A stretch of DNA of 64,000 bases from Hyphomicrobiales bacterium (lineage in GTDB: Bacteria > Pseudomonadota > Alphaproteobacteria > Rhizobiales > Rhizobiaceae), in NCBI GenBank assembly GCA_900467185.1, contig UBPA01000015.1:29999-93998 (forward strand), read 5' to 3'. The stretch's first letter is position 1. Each line of letters begins with the position of its first letter. The position numbers were made by a program, and so were the translations under genes. The notes beneath the pieces were generated by a model, which had not been told where the DNA came from, did not search any database, and worked only from the letters and a program-made list of their open reading frames with translations. This document shows, piece by piece, positions 7,699 through 16,920 of this stretch.

Positions 7699-8814
7699 TC
7701 ACGACGTCGTCAGCGACGAAATCCCGCTGCCGTCCGGCGCGTCGAGCGCGATCCGGCGACCGTCCGGGCCGAACAGATGCAGACGCTCCGCGGGGAAGCC
7801 GACGGTGAGGTTCGTTCCCGGCGCGAGGAGCGCACGGTCGCTGGTGAAGATCTTGAACGGCAGACCATGCACGGTGAGGTGGAGGATGATGCCGAGACCG
7901 GTCGGCTCCACAAGCTCGACGGCCGCCGCGACCCCGCCTGTCGCCGGGCGGATGGAAACGTGCTCGGGGCGGATACCGAGCGTGACGGACGTCCCCTCGG
8001 GTAGATCGACCGCCTGACCCAGCGCGATCGTGGTTCCGTTCGTCAGGCGCACGAGGCTCGTCCCGTTGTCGGAGACCATGGTGCCGTCCAGCATGTTCAT
8101 GCCCGGCGAGCCGATGAAGCCGGCGACGAAGAGATTGGCAGGCCGGTCGTAGAGCTCGAGCGGCGCGCCGATCTGCTGCACCGCGCCGGCATTCATCGCG
8201 ACGATGCGCGATGCGAGCGTCATGGCCTCGATCTGGTCATGGGTGACGTAGACGGAGGTCGCACCGAATTCGGCATGCATGCGCTTGATCTCGGCCCGCA
8301 TCTGCTCGCGCAGGCGCGCATCGAGATTGGAGAGCGGCTCGTCGAACAGGAAGGCCTTCGGCTGGCGCACGATAGCGCGGCCCATGGCGACGCGCTGTCG
8401 CTGCCCGCCGGAGAGCGCCTTGGGGCGCCGGGCGAGGAATGGATCGAGGCCGAGCTTGGCCGACGCGGCGGCAACGGCGGCGGCGATCTTCTCTTTCGCC
8501 GTGCGGCGCAGGCGCAGGCTGTAGCTCATATTGTCGGCGACCGTCATATGCGGGTAGAGCGCATAGGACTGGAACACCATGGCGATGTCGCGGTCCTTCG
8601 GCTTGAGGTCGTTGACCTCGCGCCCGTCGATCGACATCGTCCCGGACGAGATCGATTCCAGCCCCGCGATCATCCGCAGCAGAGTGGACTTGCCGCAGCC
8701 GGAAGGGCCGACGAGAACGATGAACTCGCCGTCCGCGATCGACAGATCGACCCCGTGGAGCACCGGGTGGTCTCCATAGGTCTTGACGATATCGCGCATT
8801 TCGATGGAGGCCAT
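7699..8814 (-). CDS. Sugar ABC transporter ATP-binding protein (UgpC/MsmK type)
   Basis: A 371-residue ATPase. It shows GPSGCGKSTLLRMIAGLE (Walker A, about 37-54), the signature [16 protein letters not shown], Walker B FLFDEPLSNLDARL, the switch histidine in YVTHDQIEAM, and a C-terminal TOBE regulatory region from about residue 235 (GFIGSPGMNMLDG). It powers CUT1-type sugar import and is the last gene of a binding protein-permease-permease-ATPase set running from 11918 to 7699. It begins 3 bases after the stop of the permease gene, so it is translated from the same mRNA. The sugar is not evident. Confidence 0.93.
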   Translation of the reverse strand: MASIEMRDIVKTYGDHPVLHGVDLSIADGEFIVLVGPSGCGKSTLLRMIAGLESISSGTMSIDGREVNDLKPKDRDIAMVFQSYALYPHMTVADNMSYSLRLRRTAKEKIAAAVAAASAKLGLDPFLARRPKALSGGQRQRVAMGRAIVRQPKAFLFDEPLSNLDARLREQMRAEIKRMHAEFGATSVYVTHDQIEAMTLASRIVAMNAGAVQQIGAPLELYDRPANLFVAGFIGSPGMNMLDGTMVSDNGTSLVRLTNGTTIALGQAVDLPEGTSVTLGIRPEHVSIRPATGGVAAAVELVEPTGLGIILHLTVHGLPFKIFTSDRALLAPGTNLTVGFPAERLHLFGPDGRRIALDAPDGSGISSLTTS

Positions 8815-8817
8815 GAG

Positions 8818-9642
8818 TTACCCTTTCACCGCGCCGGCCGTCAGGCCCTGCACGAGATACCGCTGGATCAGGAGGAAGAAGAGGCAGGCCGGCACCAGCG
8901 CCATGACGCCCGCCGCCATCATCTGCCCGAAATCGACGGAGAATTTCGACACGAAGGTGAGCAGCCCGACCGGGAAGGTGGCGCTGTCATTGCCCGAGAT
9001 CAGCATGAGCGCGAAAAGCAGTTCGCTCCAGGCGGCCGTGAAGACGAAGCCGAGCGTGGCGGCGATGCCCGGCAGCGTCAGCGGCAGGATGATCTGGCGG
9101 AAGGCGGTGAACCGGCTCGCCCCGTCGATCATCGCCGCATCCTCCAGATCCCTCGGAATGCCGTCGAAGAAGGACTGCATGAGGAAGGTCGCAAACGGTA
9201 CGTTGAAGGCGGTGTAGACGATGACGAGGCCCGTCAGGCTGTTGGTCAGCCCGAGCGGCGACAGCATCTTGAAGATCGGCGCGACCAGCATGACCAGCGG
9301 AAACATCTGGGTGATCAGCATCAGCGCCACGACGGCATACTTGCCGCGGAAGACGAAGCGTGAGAGCGCATAGCCCGAGAGCGACGAGATCAGCGTGACG
9401 GCCAGCGCCGTGGAGCCGGCGACGATCAGGCTGTTGCGGAAGAAGATCGGGAACGCGCTGTTTTCGAGAACGTAGCGATAATGCTCGAGCGTTGCATGCG
9501 ACGGCCACATGCGCACACCCTCGCTGTAGAGCAGGTCGTTCGGCGTCACCGAAACCTTGAGCAGCCAGTAGAGCGGAAACAGGGCGAAGACGACATAGGC
9601 GAGAATGGCCAGGCGGTGCGCGATGGTGAGAAGGATGCTCAT
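8818..9642 (-). CDS. Sugar ABC transporter permease (MalG type)
   Basis: A 274-residue inner-membrane permease with about six helices. It carries the EAA loop that docks on the ATPase (DLEDAAMIDGASRFTAFRQIILPL). The start at 9642 (MSILLTIAHRLA) is chosen because AAGGA is just upstream and the previous gene stops 2 bases before it; a longer overlapping frame reaching 10500 is a shadow of the next permease. It forms the channel with the permease at 9645-10571. Confidence 0.92.
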   Translation of the reverse strand: MSILLTIAHRLAILAYVVFALFPLYWLLKVSVTPNDLLYSEGVRMWPSHATLEHYRYVLENSAFPIFFRNSLIVAGSTALAVTLISSLSGYALSRFVFRGKYAVVALMLITQMFPLVMLVAPIFKMLSPLGLTNSLTGLVIVYTAFNVPFATFLMQSFFDGIPRDLEDAAMIDGASRFTAFRQIILPLTLPGIAATLGFVFTAAWSELLFALMLISGNDSATFPVGLLTFVSKFSVDFGQMMAAGVMALVPACLFFLLIQRYLVQGLTAGAVKG

Positions 9643-9644
9643 GC

Positions 9645-10571
9645 TCAATCCTTCTCGATCAGGCGCTGGCGGATGACGACGATCACCATGGAATAGGCGA
9701 GCAGCAGCACGAGGAGGACCAGCGCGATGGCCGAGGCATAGCCGAAATCGAGCCGCTTGAAGGCCTGGGTGAAGATGTAGCTGGCGACGATCTGGGTGCG
9801 GTCGGCGGGCCCGCCATTGGTCATGACGATGATGAGATCGGCGAAGTTGGCGATCCAGACCGTGCGCAGGAGGACCGTGATGGCGATGGTCGGCGCGAGG
9901 AAGGGCAGCGTGATCGAGGTGAAGCGCTGCAGCGGATTGGCACCGTCGATTGCAGCGGCTTCGTAGAGGTCGCGCGGGATGGCCTGAAGCGCCGCGAGAA
10001 GCGTGATCGCGAAGAACGGAATGCCCCACCAGACATTGGCAATGATCGGCCCCCACATAGCAAGCTGCGGATCGGCGAGGATGTTGTTCGGCGCCGACAG
10101 GATGCCGAGCGAGACCATCCAATGCGGCAGCGGGCCGATGACCGGGTTGAACATCCACGCCCAGTTGAGCCCGGCAAGAAAGGTCGGGACGGCCCAGGGC
10201 AGGAAAACCAGCGCCTGCGCGAGGCCGCGTCCGGCGAACGGCTTGTCGAGGAGAAGCGCCAGGATGAGGCCGAAGAAGAACTGGAGAAAGACGGATGCGC
10301 CGGTCCACCAGAGCGTGTTGCGCAGCGCGCGGTAGAACGCCGTGTCCTGCGAAAGCTCGCGGAAATGGTCGAGCCCGACGAACCCGCCGGAGAACGGATT
10401 GAGCAGCTGTATATCGCGGAACGCGTATGACAGGCCAAGCACGAGCGGCACCAGCATGACGGCGACGATCAGCACGAGAACGGGTGCCGTGTAGAGCCAT
10501 GGCTCTGCGGCATCGGCAAGCCGGCGTGCGAAAGGCTTGCGCGGGCGGCTGCCGGTCGAGGAAGAGGTCAT
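9645..10571 (-). CDS. Sugar ABC transporter permease (MalF type)
   Basis: A 308-residue inner-membrane permease with about six helices and the EAA motif DLYEAAAIDGANPLQRFTSI near residue 205. The N-terminal 20 residues are polar. The start at 10571 (MTSSSTGSRP) has an AGGTGA site at suitable spacing; the frame extends to 10631, where the strong stem-loop at 10615-10644 lies, so the longer form is unlikely. It is the partner of the MalG-type permease downstream. Confidence 0.9.
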   Translation of the reverse strand: MTSSSTGSRPRKPFARRLADAAEPWLYTAPVLVLIVAVMLVPLVLGLSYAFRDIQLLNPFSGGFVGLDHFRELSQDTAFYRALRNTLWWTGASVFLQFFFGLILALLLDKPFAGRGLAQALVFLPWAVPTFLAGLNWAWMFNPVIGPLPHWMVSLGILSAPNNILADPQLAMWGPIIANVWWGIPFFAITLLAALQAIPRDLYEAAAIDGANPLQRFTSITLPFLAPTIAITVLLRTVWIANFADLIIVMTNGGPADRTQIVASYIFTQAFKRLDFGYASAIALVLLVLLLAYSMVIVVIRQRLIEKD

Positions 10572-10614
10572 GGTGTCGTCACCTGAAGGTCCGGCGCTGT
10601 CATGAGGGCGAAAT

Positions 10615-10644
10615 CCGGCGCGCAACGGCATGGTTGCGCGCCGG
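10615..10644 (-). other. Strong stem-loop between binding protein and permease genes
   Basis: CCGGCGCGCAAC (10615-10626) pairs perfectly with GTTGCGCGCCGG (10633-10644) around a 6-base loop. It lies in the 87-bp gap between the binding protein stop and the permease start and has no T-run, so it more likely protects the binding-protein mRNA 3' end than stops transcription. Confidence 0.65.
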
Positions 10645-10658
10645 GATCTCGACGAGGT

Positions 10659-11918
10659 TTACTTCGCGGCGAGGAACTTCTTCTGCGCCTTGGTCATGTA
10701 GTCCGCCCACTGTTTGGCAAGATCTTCCGGCGTGATGTCGCCGAGCAGCGCTTCCTGCGAGGTCTTGATGACCAGCGAGTCCTTGAAGAAGGCGAATTCC
10801 TCGAGATAGGTCGGCATGGTCGTCGGCACGGCGTTGGTGTCGGCAAGCTCAGCAAACCAGCCCTTGAACTGTTCGCTCTGGTAGAACGGGTCCTTCTCGG
10901 CCGTCGTCAGAGCCGGCAGGGCGCCGGTCTTCTTGTTCCACGCGATGTTGCCTTCCGGCCCTTCGAGCGTCGAGATCAGCTTCCAGGAGAGGTCCTTGTT
11001 GGCCGACGACGCCATCATCGACCAACCCGCAAAGCCGATGGTCGGGAAGGTCTTGCCATCCGGACCCTTCGGCATGGTCATGACGCCGAAGTCCTCGGCC
11101 TTCATGCGCTGCGCGATCGCGATCAGGGCATCCGGGTCCTGATCGAGGAAGGCGCAGGTGCCGGAGTAGAAGCCAGCGACGATCTCGTTGAAGCCCCAGT
11201 TGACGCTGTCCTTCGGGGCATAGCCGTTCTTGTAGAGATCGACCACGTAGGTCAGACCCTTGATCCAGCCAGGGCTGTCGAAGGTCGAGGTGCCGTCCGC
11301 GTTGAAGAAGCTGTTGGAGCCGGCCATGCTGGCGCCGAACATGACCCAGCCGTTCAGGCCTCCCGGGCCGCCGCGCAGGCAGTAGCCGTACTTGCCGGGA
11401 ATGGCGGAAACCTTCTTGGAGGCCTCGGCGAACGCTTCCAGCGTCTTCGGCGGTTCGGTCACACCGGCCTGTTCGAGCAGCTTCTTGTTGTAGAACATCG
11501 CACGGAGATAGAACCCGTAGGGCAGCATATAGGCCGTGTCCTTAACGTCGCGGCCGAGTTCCAGCGTGCGGGCGCTGAGGTCCTTGGTGTGTTCCCACTC
11601 TTTCAGATAGGGCTCAAGGCTCTCCAGCATGCCGTTATTGGCATAGAGCGAGAGCCATGTGTCCGGCATTTCGATAACGTCGGGCACGTCGCCGGCCGAG
11701 ACCATTGTTGCGAACTTCTGGAAAGCGTCGCTCCAGGGCAGCGAGACGATTTCGACCTTCGTGCCCGGATTGGCGCTCTCGAAGGTAGAAACGATGCTCT
11801 TCAGCGTCTCGGTGCGCTCCGGACTGGTGATGACCTCGACGAGCTTCAGGGTGGTATCGGCCAGCGCGGTGCCGGCCATCAGGGCGGTAAAGAGTGTGGC
11901 TGCGATCAGGCGTTTCAT
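10659..11918 (-). CDS. Extracellular sugar-binding protein (family 1, CUT1)
   Basis: A 419-residue periplasmic binding protein. A signal peptide (MKRLIAATLFTALMAGTALA) is followed by a family 1 solute-binding fold (STFESANPGTKVEIVSLPW, then MVSAGDVPDVIEMPDTWL). It captures the sugar for the permeases encoded downstream. It is first in the transporter set and starts 33 bases after the stop of the PLP-enzyme gene at 11952, which is on the same strand, so GntR regulator, PLP enzyme and transporter could be one transcript. The ligand cannot be deduced. Confidence 0.92.
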   Translation of the reverse strand: MKRLIAATLFTALMAGTALADTTLKLVEVITSPERTETLKSIVSTFESANPGTKVEIVSLPWSDAFQKFATMVSAGDVPDVIEMPDTWLSLYANNGMLESLEPYLKEWEHTKDLSARTLELGRDVKDTAYMLPYGFYLRAMFYNKKLLEQAGVTEPPKTLEAFAEASKKVSAIPGKYGYCLRGGPGGLNGWVMFGASMAGSNSFFNADGTSTFDSPGWIKGLTYVVDLYKNGYAPKDSVNWGFNEIVAGFYSGTCAFLDQDPDALIAIAQRMKAEDFGVMTMPKGPDGKTFPTIGFAGWSMMASSANKDLSWKLISTLEGPEGNIAWNKKTGALPALTTAEKDPFYQSEQFKGWFAELADTNAVPTTMPTYLEEFAFFKDSLVIKTSQEALLGDITPEDLAKQWADYMTKAQKKFLAAK

Positions 11919-11951
11919 GCTGTTCTCCCTTTTTTGATTGGAATGTCGGTC

Positions 11952-13133
11952 TCAGGCCGCCGCCGCGGATGTCGCGGCGTGGATGGCAGGTTCCAGATCG
12001 GCCCAGAGCGCCTCGGTTCCCTCCAGCCCAACATGCAGGCGGACGGACCGGGCGCTGATGCCGAAGGTATGTGCGGAATTCGGCTGCGCCTTCTGTTCCA
12101 GAACGACTTCGCCGGGAACGATCAGGCTTTCATGCCCGCCCCAGGATACGCCGAGCTTGAAGAGCCGAAGCCGATCGGCAAAGGCCCTGACATCGACACC
12201 CTCGCGAAAGATGAAGGAGAAGAGGCCGGACGTGCCGTTCAGTCCCGGGGGAAGGCGGTTGGCGAGACCCGGATGGCACACGGTCTCCACCGCATCCATC
12301 GACTGCAGACGCGTGGCGATCTCCAGTGCGGATGTCTGATGCTGCTTCATGCGGATCGGCAGGGTGCGCAGACCCCGCACGATGAGCCAGGCGTCGAACG
12401 GCGAAAGCTTGCCGCCGAGATAGGGATAGGCCTCGCCGCGGATACGATCGATCAGCGCCTTCGGGCCCGCGACGACGCCGGCGACGACATCGCTATGGCC
12501 GCCGAGATATTTCGAGGCAGAATGCAGCACGAGATCGCAGCCGAGCGACAGAGGCTGCTGAAAGATCGGGCTTGCCCAGGAGTTGTCGATCACCGAGATC
12601 GCGCCGTGACGGCGGGCAATCGTCGCGAGCGCGCCGACGTCATGCGCCTCCATTACCCAACTCGTCGGGCTCTCCATATAGAAGAGCTTGGCGCCGGGCA
12701 TGGCCGCCTCGACGGCCGCCTCGTCGCGTCCGTCGACATAGGTTACAGCGATGTTCATCCGCTTGAAGAAGGTGCCGAACAGGCGGAATGCATCGGGATA
12801 GAGATGGCGGACGGCAACGATCCGGTCGCCAGGCTCGACGAACGACAGCACCGTCGAGGAGATCGCGGCCATGCCGCTCGCAAAACCCAGCGCGTCTTCA
12901 GCGCCTTCGAGCTTTGCCAGCATTTCCTCGAACAGGCGGACCGTCGGGTTCAGGCCTCGGGTATAGACCGGCCTGTTGCGTTCGCCGCGATAGGTCGCGA
13001 CCATCTCGTCATAGCTCGAAAAGGTAAAGAGCGAGGTCTGCACGATCGGCGGCACGACGGCCTCGAACGCGTGGGTTTCGTCATGGGCGACGATCAGCGA
13101 GGCGGGATCGAAGAGATCGTGGCCTTGGGTCAT
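11952..13133 (-). CDS. Cys/Met-metabolism PLP enzyme (cystathionine gamma-synthase/lyase-like)
   Basis: A 393-residue fold type I PLP enzyme. The pyridoxal-binding lysine is Lys208 in LVLHSASKYLGGHSD; DNSWASP (183-189) provides the aspartate that binds the pyridine nitrogen; YTRGLNPTV (57-65) and GFASGMAAISS (83-93) match the family phosphate-binding and tetramer loops. Reactions in this family are beta- or gamma-eliminations and replacements on cysteine, homocysteine, cystathionine or methionine; which one applies here is not clear. It overlaps the GntR gene by 4 nt (ATGA), so the two are translationally coupled and the regulator probably responds to its substrate. Confidence 0.85.
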   Translation of the reverse strand: MTQGHDLFDPASLIVAHDETHAFEAVVPPIVQTSLFTFSSYDEMVATYRGERNRPVYTRGLNPTVRLFEEMLAKLEGAEDALGFASGMAAISSTVLSFVEPGDRIVAVRHLYPDAFRLFGTFFKRMNIAVTYVDGRDEAAVEAAMPGAKLFYMESPTSWVMEAHDVGALATIARRHGAISVIDNSWASPIFQQPLSLGCDLVLHSASKYLGGHSDVVAGVVAGPKALIDRIRGEAYPYLGGKLSPFDAWLIVRGLRTLPIRMKQHQTSALEIATRLQSMDAVETVCHPGLANRLPPGLNGTSGLFSFIFREGVDVRAFADRLRLFKLGVSWGGHESLIVPGEVVLEQKAQPNSAHTFGISARSVRLHVGLEGTEALWADLEPAIHAATSAAAA

Positions 13134-13852
13134 TTCGACATGTCCTTGATATCTTCCTCGACGATGGCGAGGATTTTTAGCGTTTCCGTCCGCGCAGCCT
13201 CCGCGTCGCCTGCGGCGATCGCATCGAAGAGCGTCCGGTGGAAAGGAAAGGAGCGCGCCGCGAAATCCGGCCGGTCGAAGGGCTTCGACCAGAAGCGCTC
13301 GAAACCACCCCGCATCTGTTCGAGCAATTGCCCAAACAGCGGGTTGTGGGTGGCGTCGTAGATCGACAGATGAAACGCAAGATCGGCCTTGCCCGACGTG
13401 CCCTCGGCAAGGTGCACCGTCTCCATCTCGTCGAGGCGGGCTTCGATGATCTGGAGATCCGCTTCCGTCCGGCGGCGGGCGGCGGCCATGGAGGCCTCGA
13501 CCTCGATGCCGCGGCGAACCTCGAGCGTCATCAACAGGGCGTCGCGAAGACCGACGGATTCGAACGACAGCGGCATATGGACCGTGCCGGCGGAGATCGG
13601 CTTCAGCAGGTAGTTGCCACTGCCCTTGCGGCTTTCGACCACGCCCAGCGCCTGAAACTTGCCGATCGCTTCGCGGATGGTGGAGCGGCCGACACCGAGC
13701 GCCAGCATCAGCTCACGCTCGGCCGGCAACCGATCCCCGGCCTTCAGGCCGGCATGCTCCACATACTGCACCAGCGCCGTCTCCACCTGCTGCGCCCGGT
13801 TCATGGGCGGCAAGGGCTCGATGTGCGTCGGTGCACGGCGCGACACACTCAC
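13130..13852 (-). CDS. GntR-family (FadR subfamily) regulator
   Basis: A 240-residue repressor. Its N-terminal winged helix shows LKAGDRLPAERELMLALGVGRSTIREAIGKFQALGVVESRKGSGNYLL (split by helix-turn-helix at about 40-65). The C-terminal all-helical FCD domain has the metal/ligand residues in DLAFHLSIYDATHNP and FPFHRTLFDAIAAGD. It is first of a unit with the PLP enzyme. The GTG at 13852 is the longest start; no clear ribosome site precedes it and a GTG at 13846 is also possible. A FadR-type site lies 25 bases upstream, so self-regulation is likely. Confidence 0.9.
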   Translation of the reverse strand: MSVSRRAPTHIEPLPPMNRAQQVETALVQYVEHAGLKAGDRLPAERELMLALGVGRSTIREAIGKFQALGVVESRKGSGNYLLKPISAGTVHMPLSFESVGLRDALLMTLEVRRGIEVEASMAAARRRTEADLQIIEARLDEMETVHLAEGTSGKADLAFHLSIYDATHNPLFGQLLEQMRGGFERFWSKPFDRPDFAARSFPFHRTLFDAIAAGDAEAARTETLKILAIVEEDIKDMSK

Positions 13853-13876
13853 GATCGGGACTCGTTGATGGAGAAT

Positions 13877-13887
13877 TGGTCTGACAT
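13877..13887. promoter_or_regulatory. Probable GntR/FadR-type operator
   Basis: TGGTCTGACAT matches the FadR-subfamily consensus TNGTNNNACNA at all but the last position. It is nested in a wider inverted repeat, AATTGG ... CCAATT (about 13874-13897), upstream of the GntR gene. Confidence 0.6.
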
Positions 13888-14098
13888 CCTGCCAATTGAG
13901 AATGCCGTGCCGGTTTTGTCAAGCGGCTATCACCGCTTCTTCAAGCCCCATGCCAACGAATGTTCCGAAATGAACCTTCGCCGCGCTGAGGGTACACGAC
14001 ATCGACCCCGTGCCGCATGATCGCTCAGCGGCACGGGGTGAACGTCGGCCGTCCAGTTTACCAGCGGCCGAGGTCGGCGATGGCGGAATGGCTGCGCG

Positions 14099-14554
14099 TT
14101 ACGCGCCTGCGGGCGGAATGACGCCCTTGGTCAACAGGAAGCAGCCGTAAAACCGCGTCTCCCCCGTCGAGATGACGCAATAGGCTTTCTTCGCCAGCTC
14201 GTAGAAAGCGAAGCGCTCGATCCCGTACATGGGGCACGGCTTGCCCTCCGCGCGGTCGATCTCCGCCTGAACCTCGCGCTGCACATCCGGCGCCTCGTCC
14301 GGTGCGCCCATCACTTCCATGCGGCCCGCCGAATTCTGCAGCGGCGTGTCCAGCGGCAGAACGGAGAGGATTGCCGCGATCGCCTGAGGTGCGCTCAGAT
14401 TGGCCATCGACAGCGGCCGGCCGATGACCGTTTGTCGTCCAACGCTATCGGTGGGAAAATTGGTGTCCGACACCACGAGCGTATCGCCATGCCCCATCGA
14501 CCGCAGGGCATGCAGCACGTCGGCACCGAGTGCCGGATGAATGTTCTTCAGCAA
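14099..14554 (-). CDS. FucU/RbsD-family sugar mutarotase
   Basis: A 151-residue protein of the RbsD/FucU family, which interconverts anomers of fucose or ribose so that intracellular kinases or isomerases get the right form. Typical features are the N-terminal MLKNIHPALGADVLHALRSMGHGD with the catalytic histidine in MGHGD, the VSDTNFP loop and FYELAKKAYCVISTGETRFYGCFLL near the end. The start is TTG at 14554, with GGGAGG about five bases upstream. The longer size and FYGCF ending suit FucU (L-fucose) better than RbsD. No transporter is adjacent, so its pathway is not shown here. Confidence 0.88.
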   Translation of the reverse strand: MLKNIHPALGADVLHALRSMGHGDTLVVSDTNFPTDSVGRQTVIGRPLSMANLSAPQAIAAILSVLPLDTPLQNSAGRMEVMGAPDEAPDVQREVQAEIDRAEGKPCPMYGIERFAFYELAKKAYCVISTGETRFYGCFLLTKGVIPPAGA

Positions 14555-14757
14555 GATAACCTCCCATTACGTCTTCGTCGCGGCGCCCGCCGCTCATCCC
14601 GAAGGCTTCCGTCACGGCGACTGCCGGGAAGCCCTTGACGATGTACCGCTCCGGGCAGATTGAGACCAGACCAAAGGCGTGATCGAGCGCTGACATTTGA
14701 GCGGATAAGCTTCGGCGTATCGCAGGCCCTCTGTTCAAGCGTTTCCCCGGCTGATAT

Positions 14758-14772
14758 GTTCGTTATTTGTTC
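14758..14772. promoter_or_regulatory. LexA (SOS) box of alphaproteobacterial type
   Basis: GTTC at 14758-14761 and GTTC at 14769-14772 are separated by exactly seven bases (GTTATTT), which matches the alphaproteobacterial LexA site GTTC-N7-GTTC. It lies 66 bases before the start of the helicase-dinB operon, which suggests DNA-damage induction of both genes. Confidence 0.8.
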
Positions 14773-14838
14773 CCAAGTCCCGGGCGCGACGATTCCGTGG
14801 TGGGCTTGGGAACATGCAGGCAGCACGGGGAAGACGGC

Positions 14839-16917
14839 ATGGCGGCGGTAGCCTATTTGGAGACGTTGAACGAGCGACAGCGCCAGGCCGTCGAGCATGG
14901 CATCGTTTCCAACGGGACGACATCCGACACCGTCGCAGGTCCGCTTTTGATCATCGCCGGAGCGGGGTCGGGCAAGACCAACACGCTTGCGCATCGCGTC
15001 GCCCATCTCATCGTGCATGGAGCCGACCCCCGGCGCATTCTTCTCATGACTTTTTCACGCCGCGCGGCGTCGGACATGGCGCGACGGGTCGAGCGGATCT
15101 GCCGGAAGGTGCTCGGCGCCAATGCCGGCGTTCTCACCGACGCCCTTGCCTGGTCCGGAACGTTTCACGGCATCGGCGCGCGGCTGCTGCGGATCTATGC
15201 CGAGCAGATCGGTCTCGATATCGACTTCACCATTCACGACCGCGAGGACAGCGCCGACCTCATGAACCTCGTGCGGCACGAGCTCGGCTTCTCCAAGATG
15301 GAAAGCCGGTTCCCAACCAAAGGCACCTGCCTCTCCATCTATTCGAGGGTGGTGAATTCGCAAACGCCGCTCGCCGACGTGCTCCGCCTGCATTTCCCCT
15401 GGGTCGCCGGCTGGGACGCACAGCTGAAGAGCCTGTTCGCCGCTTATGTCACCGCCAAACAGGCCCAGAACGTGCTCGATTACGATGACCTCCTGCTCTA
15501 CTGGGCGCAGATGGTGTCCGATCCCGGCCTCGCGCAGGATATCGGAGACCGTTTCGACCATGTCATGGTGGACGAGTATCAGGATACGAACCGACTACAG
15601 GCCTCGGTGCTGATGGCGCTGAAGCCCGGCGGTCGCGGCCTGACCGTGGTCGGCGACGACGCACAGTCGATCTATGCCTTTCGTGCCGCCACCGTTCGCA
15701 ATATTCTCGATTTTCCCAGCTCCTTTAGCCCCGCGGCCGACGTCATCACGCTCGACCGAAACTACCGTTCGACCCAGACCATTCTCGCCGCCGCCAATGG
15801 CGTCATCGATCTCGCGCGCGAGCGGTTCACCAAAAATCTCTGGACGGAGCGCCAGTCGGCCGAGCGGCCGAAACTGGTGACGGTGAAGGACGAGACCGAT
15901 CAGGCCGCCTTCATCGTCGAGCAGGTTCTGGCCAACCGCGAGACGGGCATGACGCTGAAGCAGCAGGCCGTGCTGTTCCGCTCGTCCAGCCACAGCGGGC
16001 CGCTCGAAGTCGAACTGACGCGGCGCAATATTCCCTTCGTGAAGTTCGGCGGGCTGAAGTTTCTCGACAGCGCGCATGTGAAGGACATGCTGGCCATGCT
16101 GCGGTTCGCGCAGAACCCGCGCGACCGGGTGGCCGGGTTCCGGCTGCTGCAGATGCTGCCGGGTGTGGGCCCTCAGACGGCGGGCAAGATCCTCGATGCG
16201 ATCGCTGCCGATCCCGAGCCGCTCGCAGCTCTGGCCGAAATCCCCGCCCCGCCCCGGGCCGGTGACGACTGGAGCCGCTTCGTCACCATGCTGGAAAGCC
16301 TGCGAAAGTCCGGCCCCGGTTGGCCGGCGGAGATCGGTCTCGCGCGGATGTGGTACGAGCCGCATCTCGACCGCATCCATGAGGACGGCGAAACGCGCAA
16401 GGCGGACCTCCTGCAACTGGAGCAGATCGCCACCGGCTATGCCTCGCGCGAGCGCTTCCTCACCGAGCTGACGCTCGATCCGCCCGATGCCACGAGCGAT
16501 CAGGCCGGCGTGCCGCTGCTGGACGAGGATTACCTCATCCTGTCCACCATCCACTCCGCCAAGGGGCAGGAATGGCGGTCCGTCTTCATGCTGAACGTGG
16601 TCGATGGCTGCATCCCCTCGGATCTCGGAACCGGGACGACGCAGGAGATCGAGGAGGAGCGCCGTCTTCTCTATGTCGGCATGACGCGGGCGAAAGACAG
16701 CCTGTCGCTCATCACGCCGCAGCGCTTTTTCACCCATGGGCAGAACCCGCAGGGCGATCGGCATGTCTATGCCGCGCGCACCCGCTTCATCCCCGCAACG
16801 CTGCTGCAGTTCTTCGAGAGTGCAACCTGGCCGCTGGTCTCGGCCTCCGCCTCCGAGCGCAGCGCGCGCGAGATCCGCATCGACGTCGCCGCCCGCATGC
16901 GCGGCATGTGGAGCTAG
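14839..16917 (+). CDS. UvrD/Rep-type ATP-dependent DNA helicase
   Basis: A 692-residue superfamily 1A helicase. Motifs in order: Q-motif LNERQRQAVEHG near residue 10, Walker A IIAGAGSGKTNTLAHRVAHL (about 38-57), motif Ia LLMTFSRRAASDMARR, motif II VDEYQDTNRLQ, motif III VVGDDAQSIYAFRAA, motif IV RNYRS and motif V/VI STIHSAKGQEW with YVGMTRAKDSL. It unwinds DNA 3'-5' in repair. The start at 14839 has GGGGAAGA upstream; the earlier in-frame ATG at 14767 overlaps the LexA box region. The dinB gene follows after 3 bases, and the LexA box upstream suggests that both are SOS-induced. Confidence 0.92.
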   Translation: MAAVAYLETLNERQRQAVEHGIVSNGTTSDTVAGPLLIIAGAGSGKTNTLAHRVAHLIVHGADPRRILLMTFSRRAASDMARRVERICRKVLGANAGVLTDALAWSGTFHGIGARLLRIYAEQIGLDIDFTIHDREDSADLMNLVRHELGFSKMESRFPTKGTCLSIYSRVVNSQTPLADVLRLHFPWVAGWDAQLKSLFAAYVTAKQAQNVLDYDDLLLYWAQMVSDPGLAQDIGDRFDHVMVDEYQDTNRLQASVLMALKPGGRGLTVVGDDAQSIYAFRAATVRNILDFPSSFSPAADVITLDRNYRSTQTILAAANGVIDLARERFTKNLWTERQSAERPKLVTVKDETDQAAFIVEQVLANRETGMTLKQQAVLFRSSSHSGPLEVELTRRNIPFVKFGGLKFLDSAHVKDMLAMLRFAQNPRDRVAGFRLLQMLPGVGPQTAGKILDAIAADPEPLAALAEIPAPPRAGDDWSRFVTMLESLRKSGPGWPAEIGLARMWYEPHLDRIHEDGETRKADLLQLEQIATGYASRERFLTELTLDPPDATSDQAGVPLLDEDYLILSTIHSAKGQEWRSVFMLNVVDGCIPSDLGTGTTQEIEEERRLLYVGMTRAKDSLSLITPQRFFTHGQNPQGDRHVYAARTRFIPATLLQFFESATWPLVSASASERSAREIRIDVAARMRGMWS

Positions 16918-16920
16918 GCC

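Noticed and set aside
10602..13361. 919-residue open frame on the plus strand
   Set aside because: It is antisense to the binding protein, PLP enzyme and GntR genes, all with clear motifs and ribosome sites; the product has shadow-type composition.
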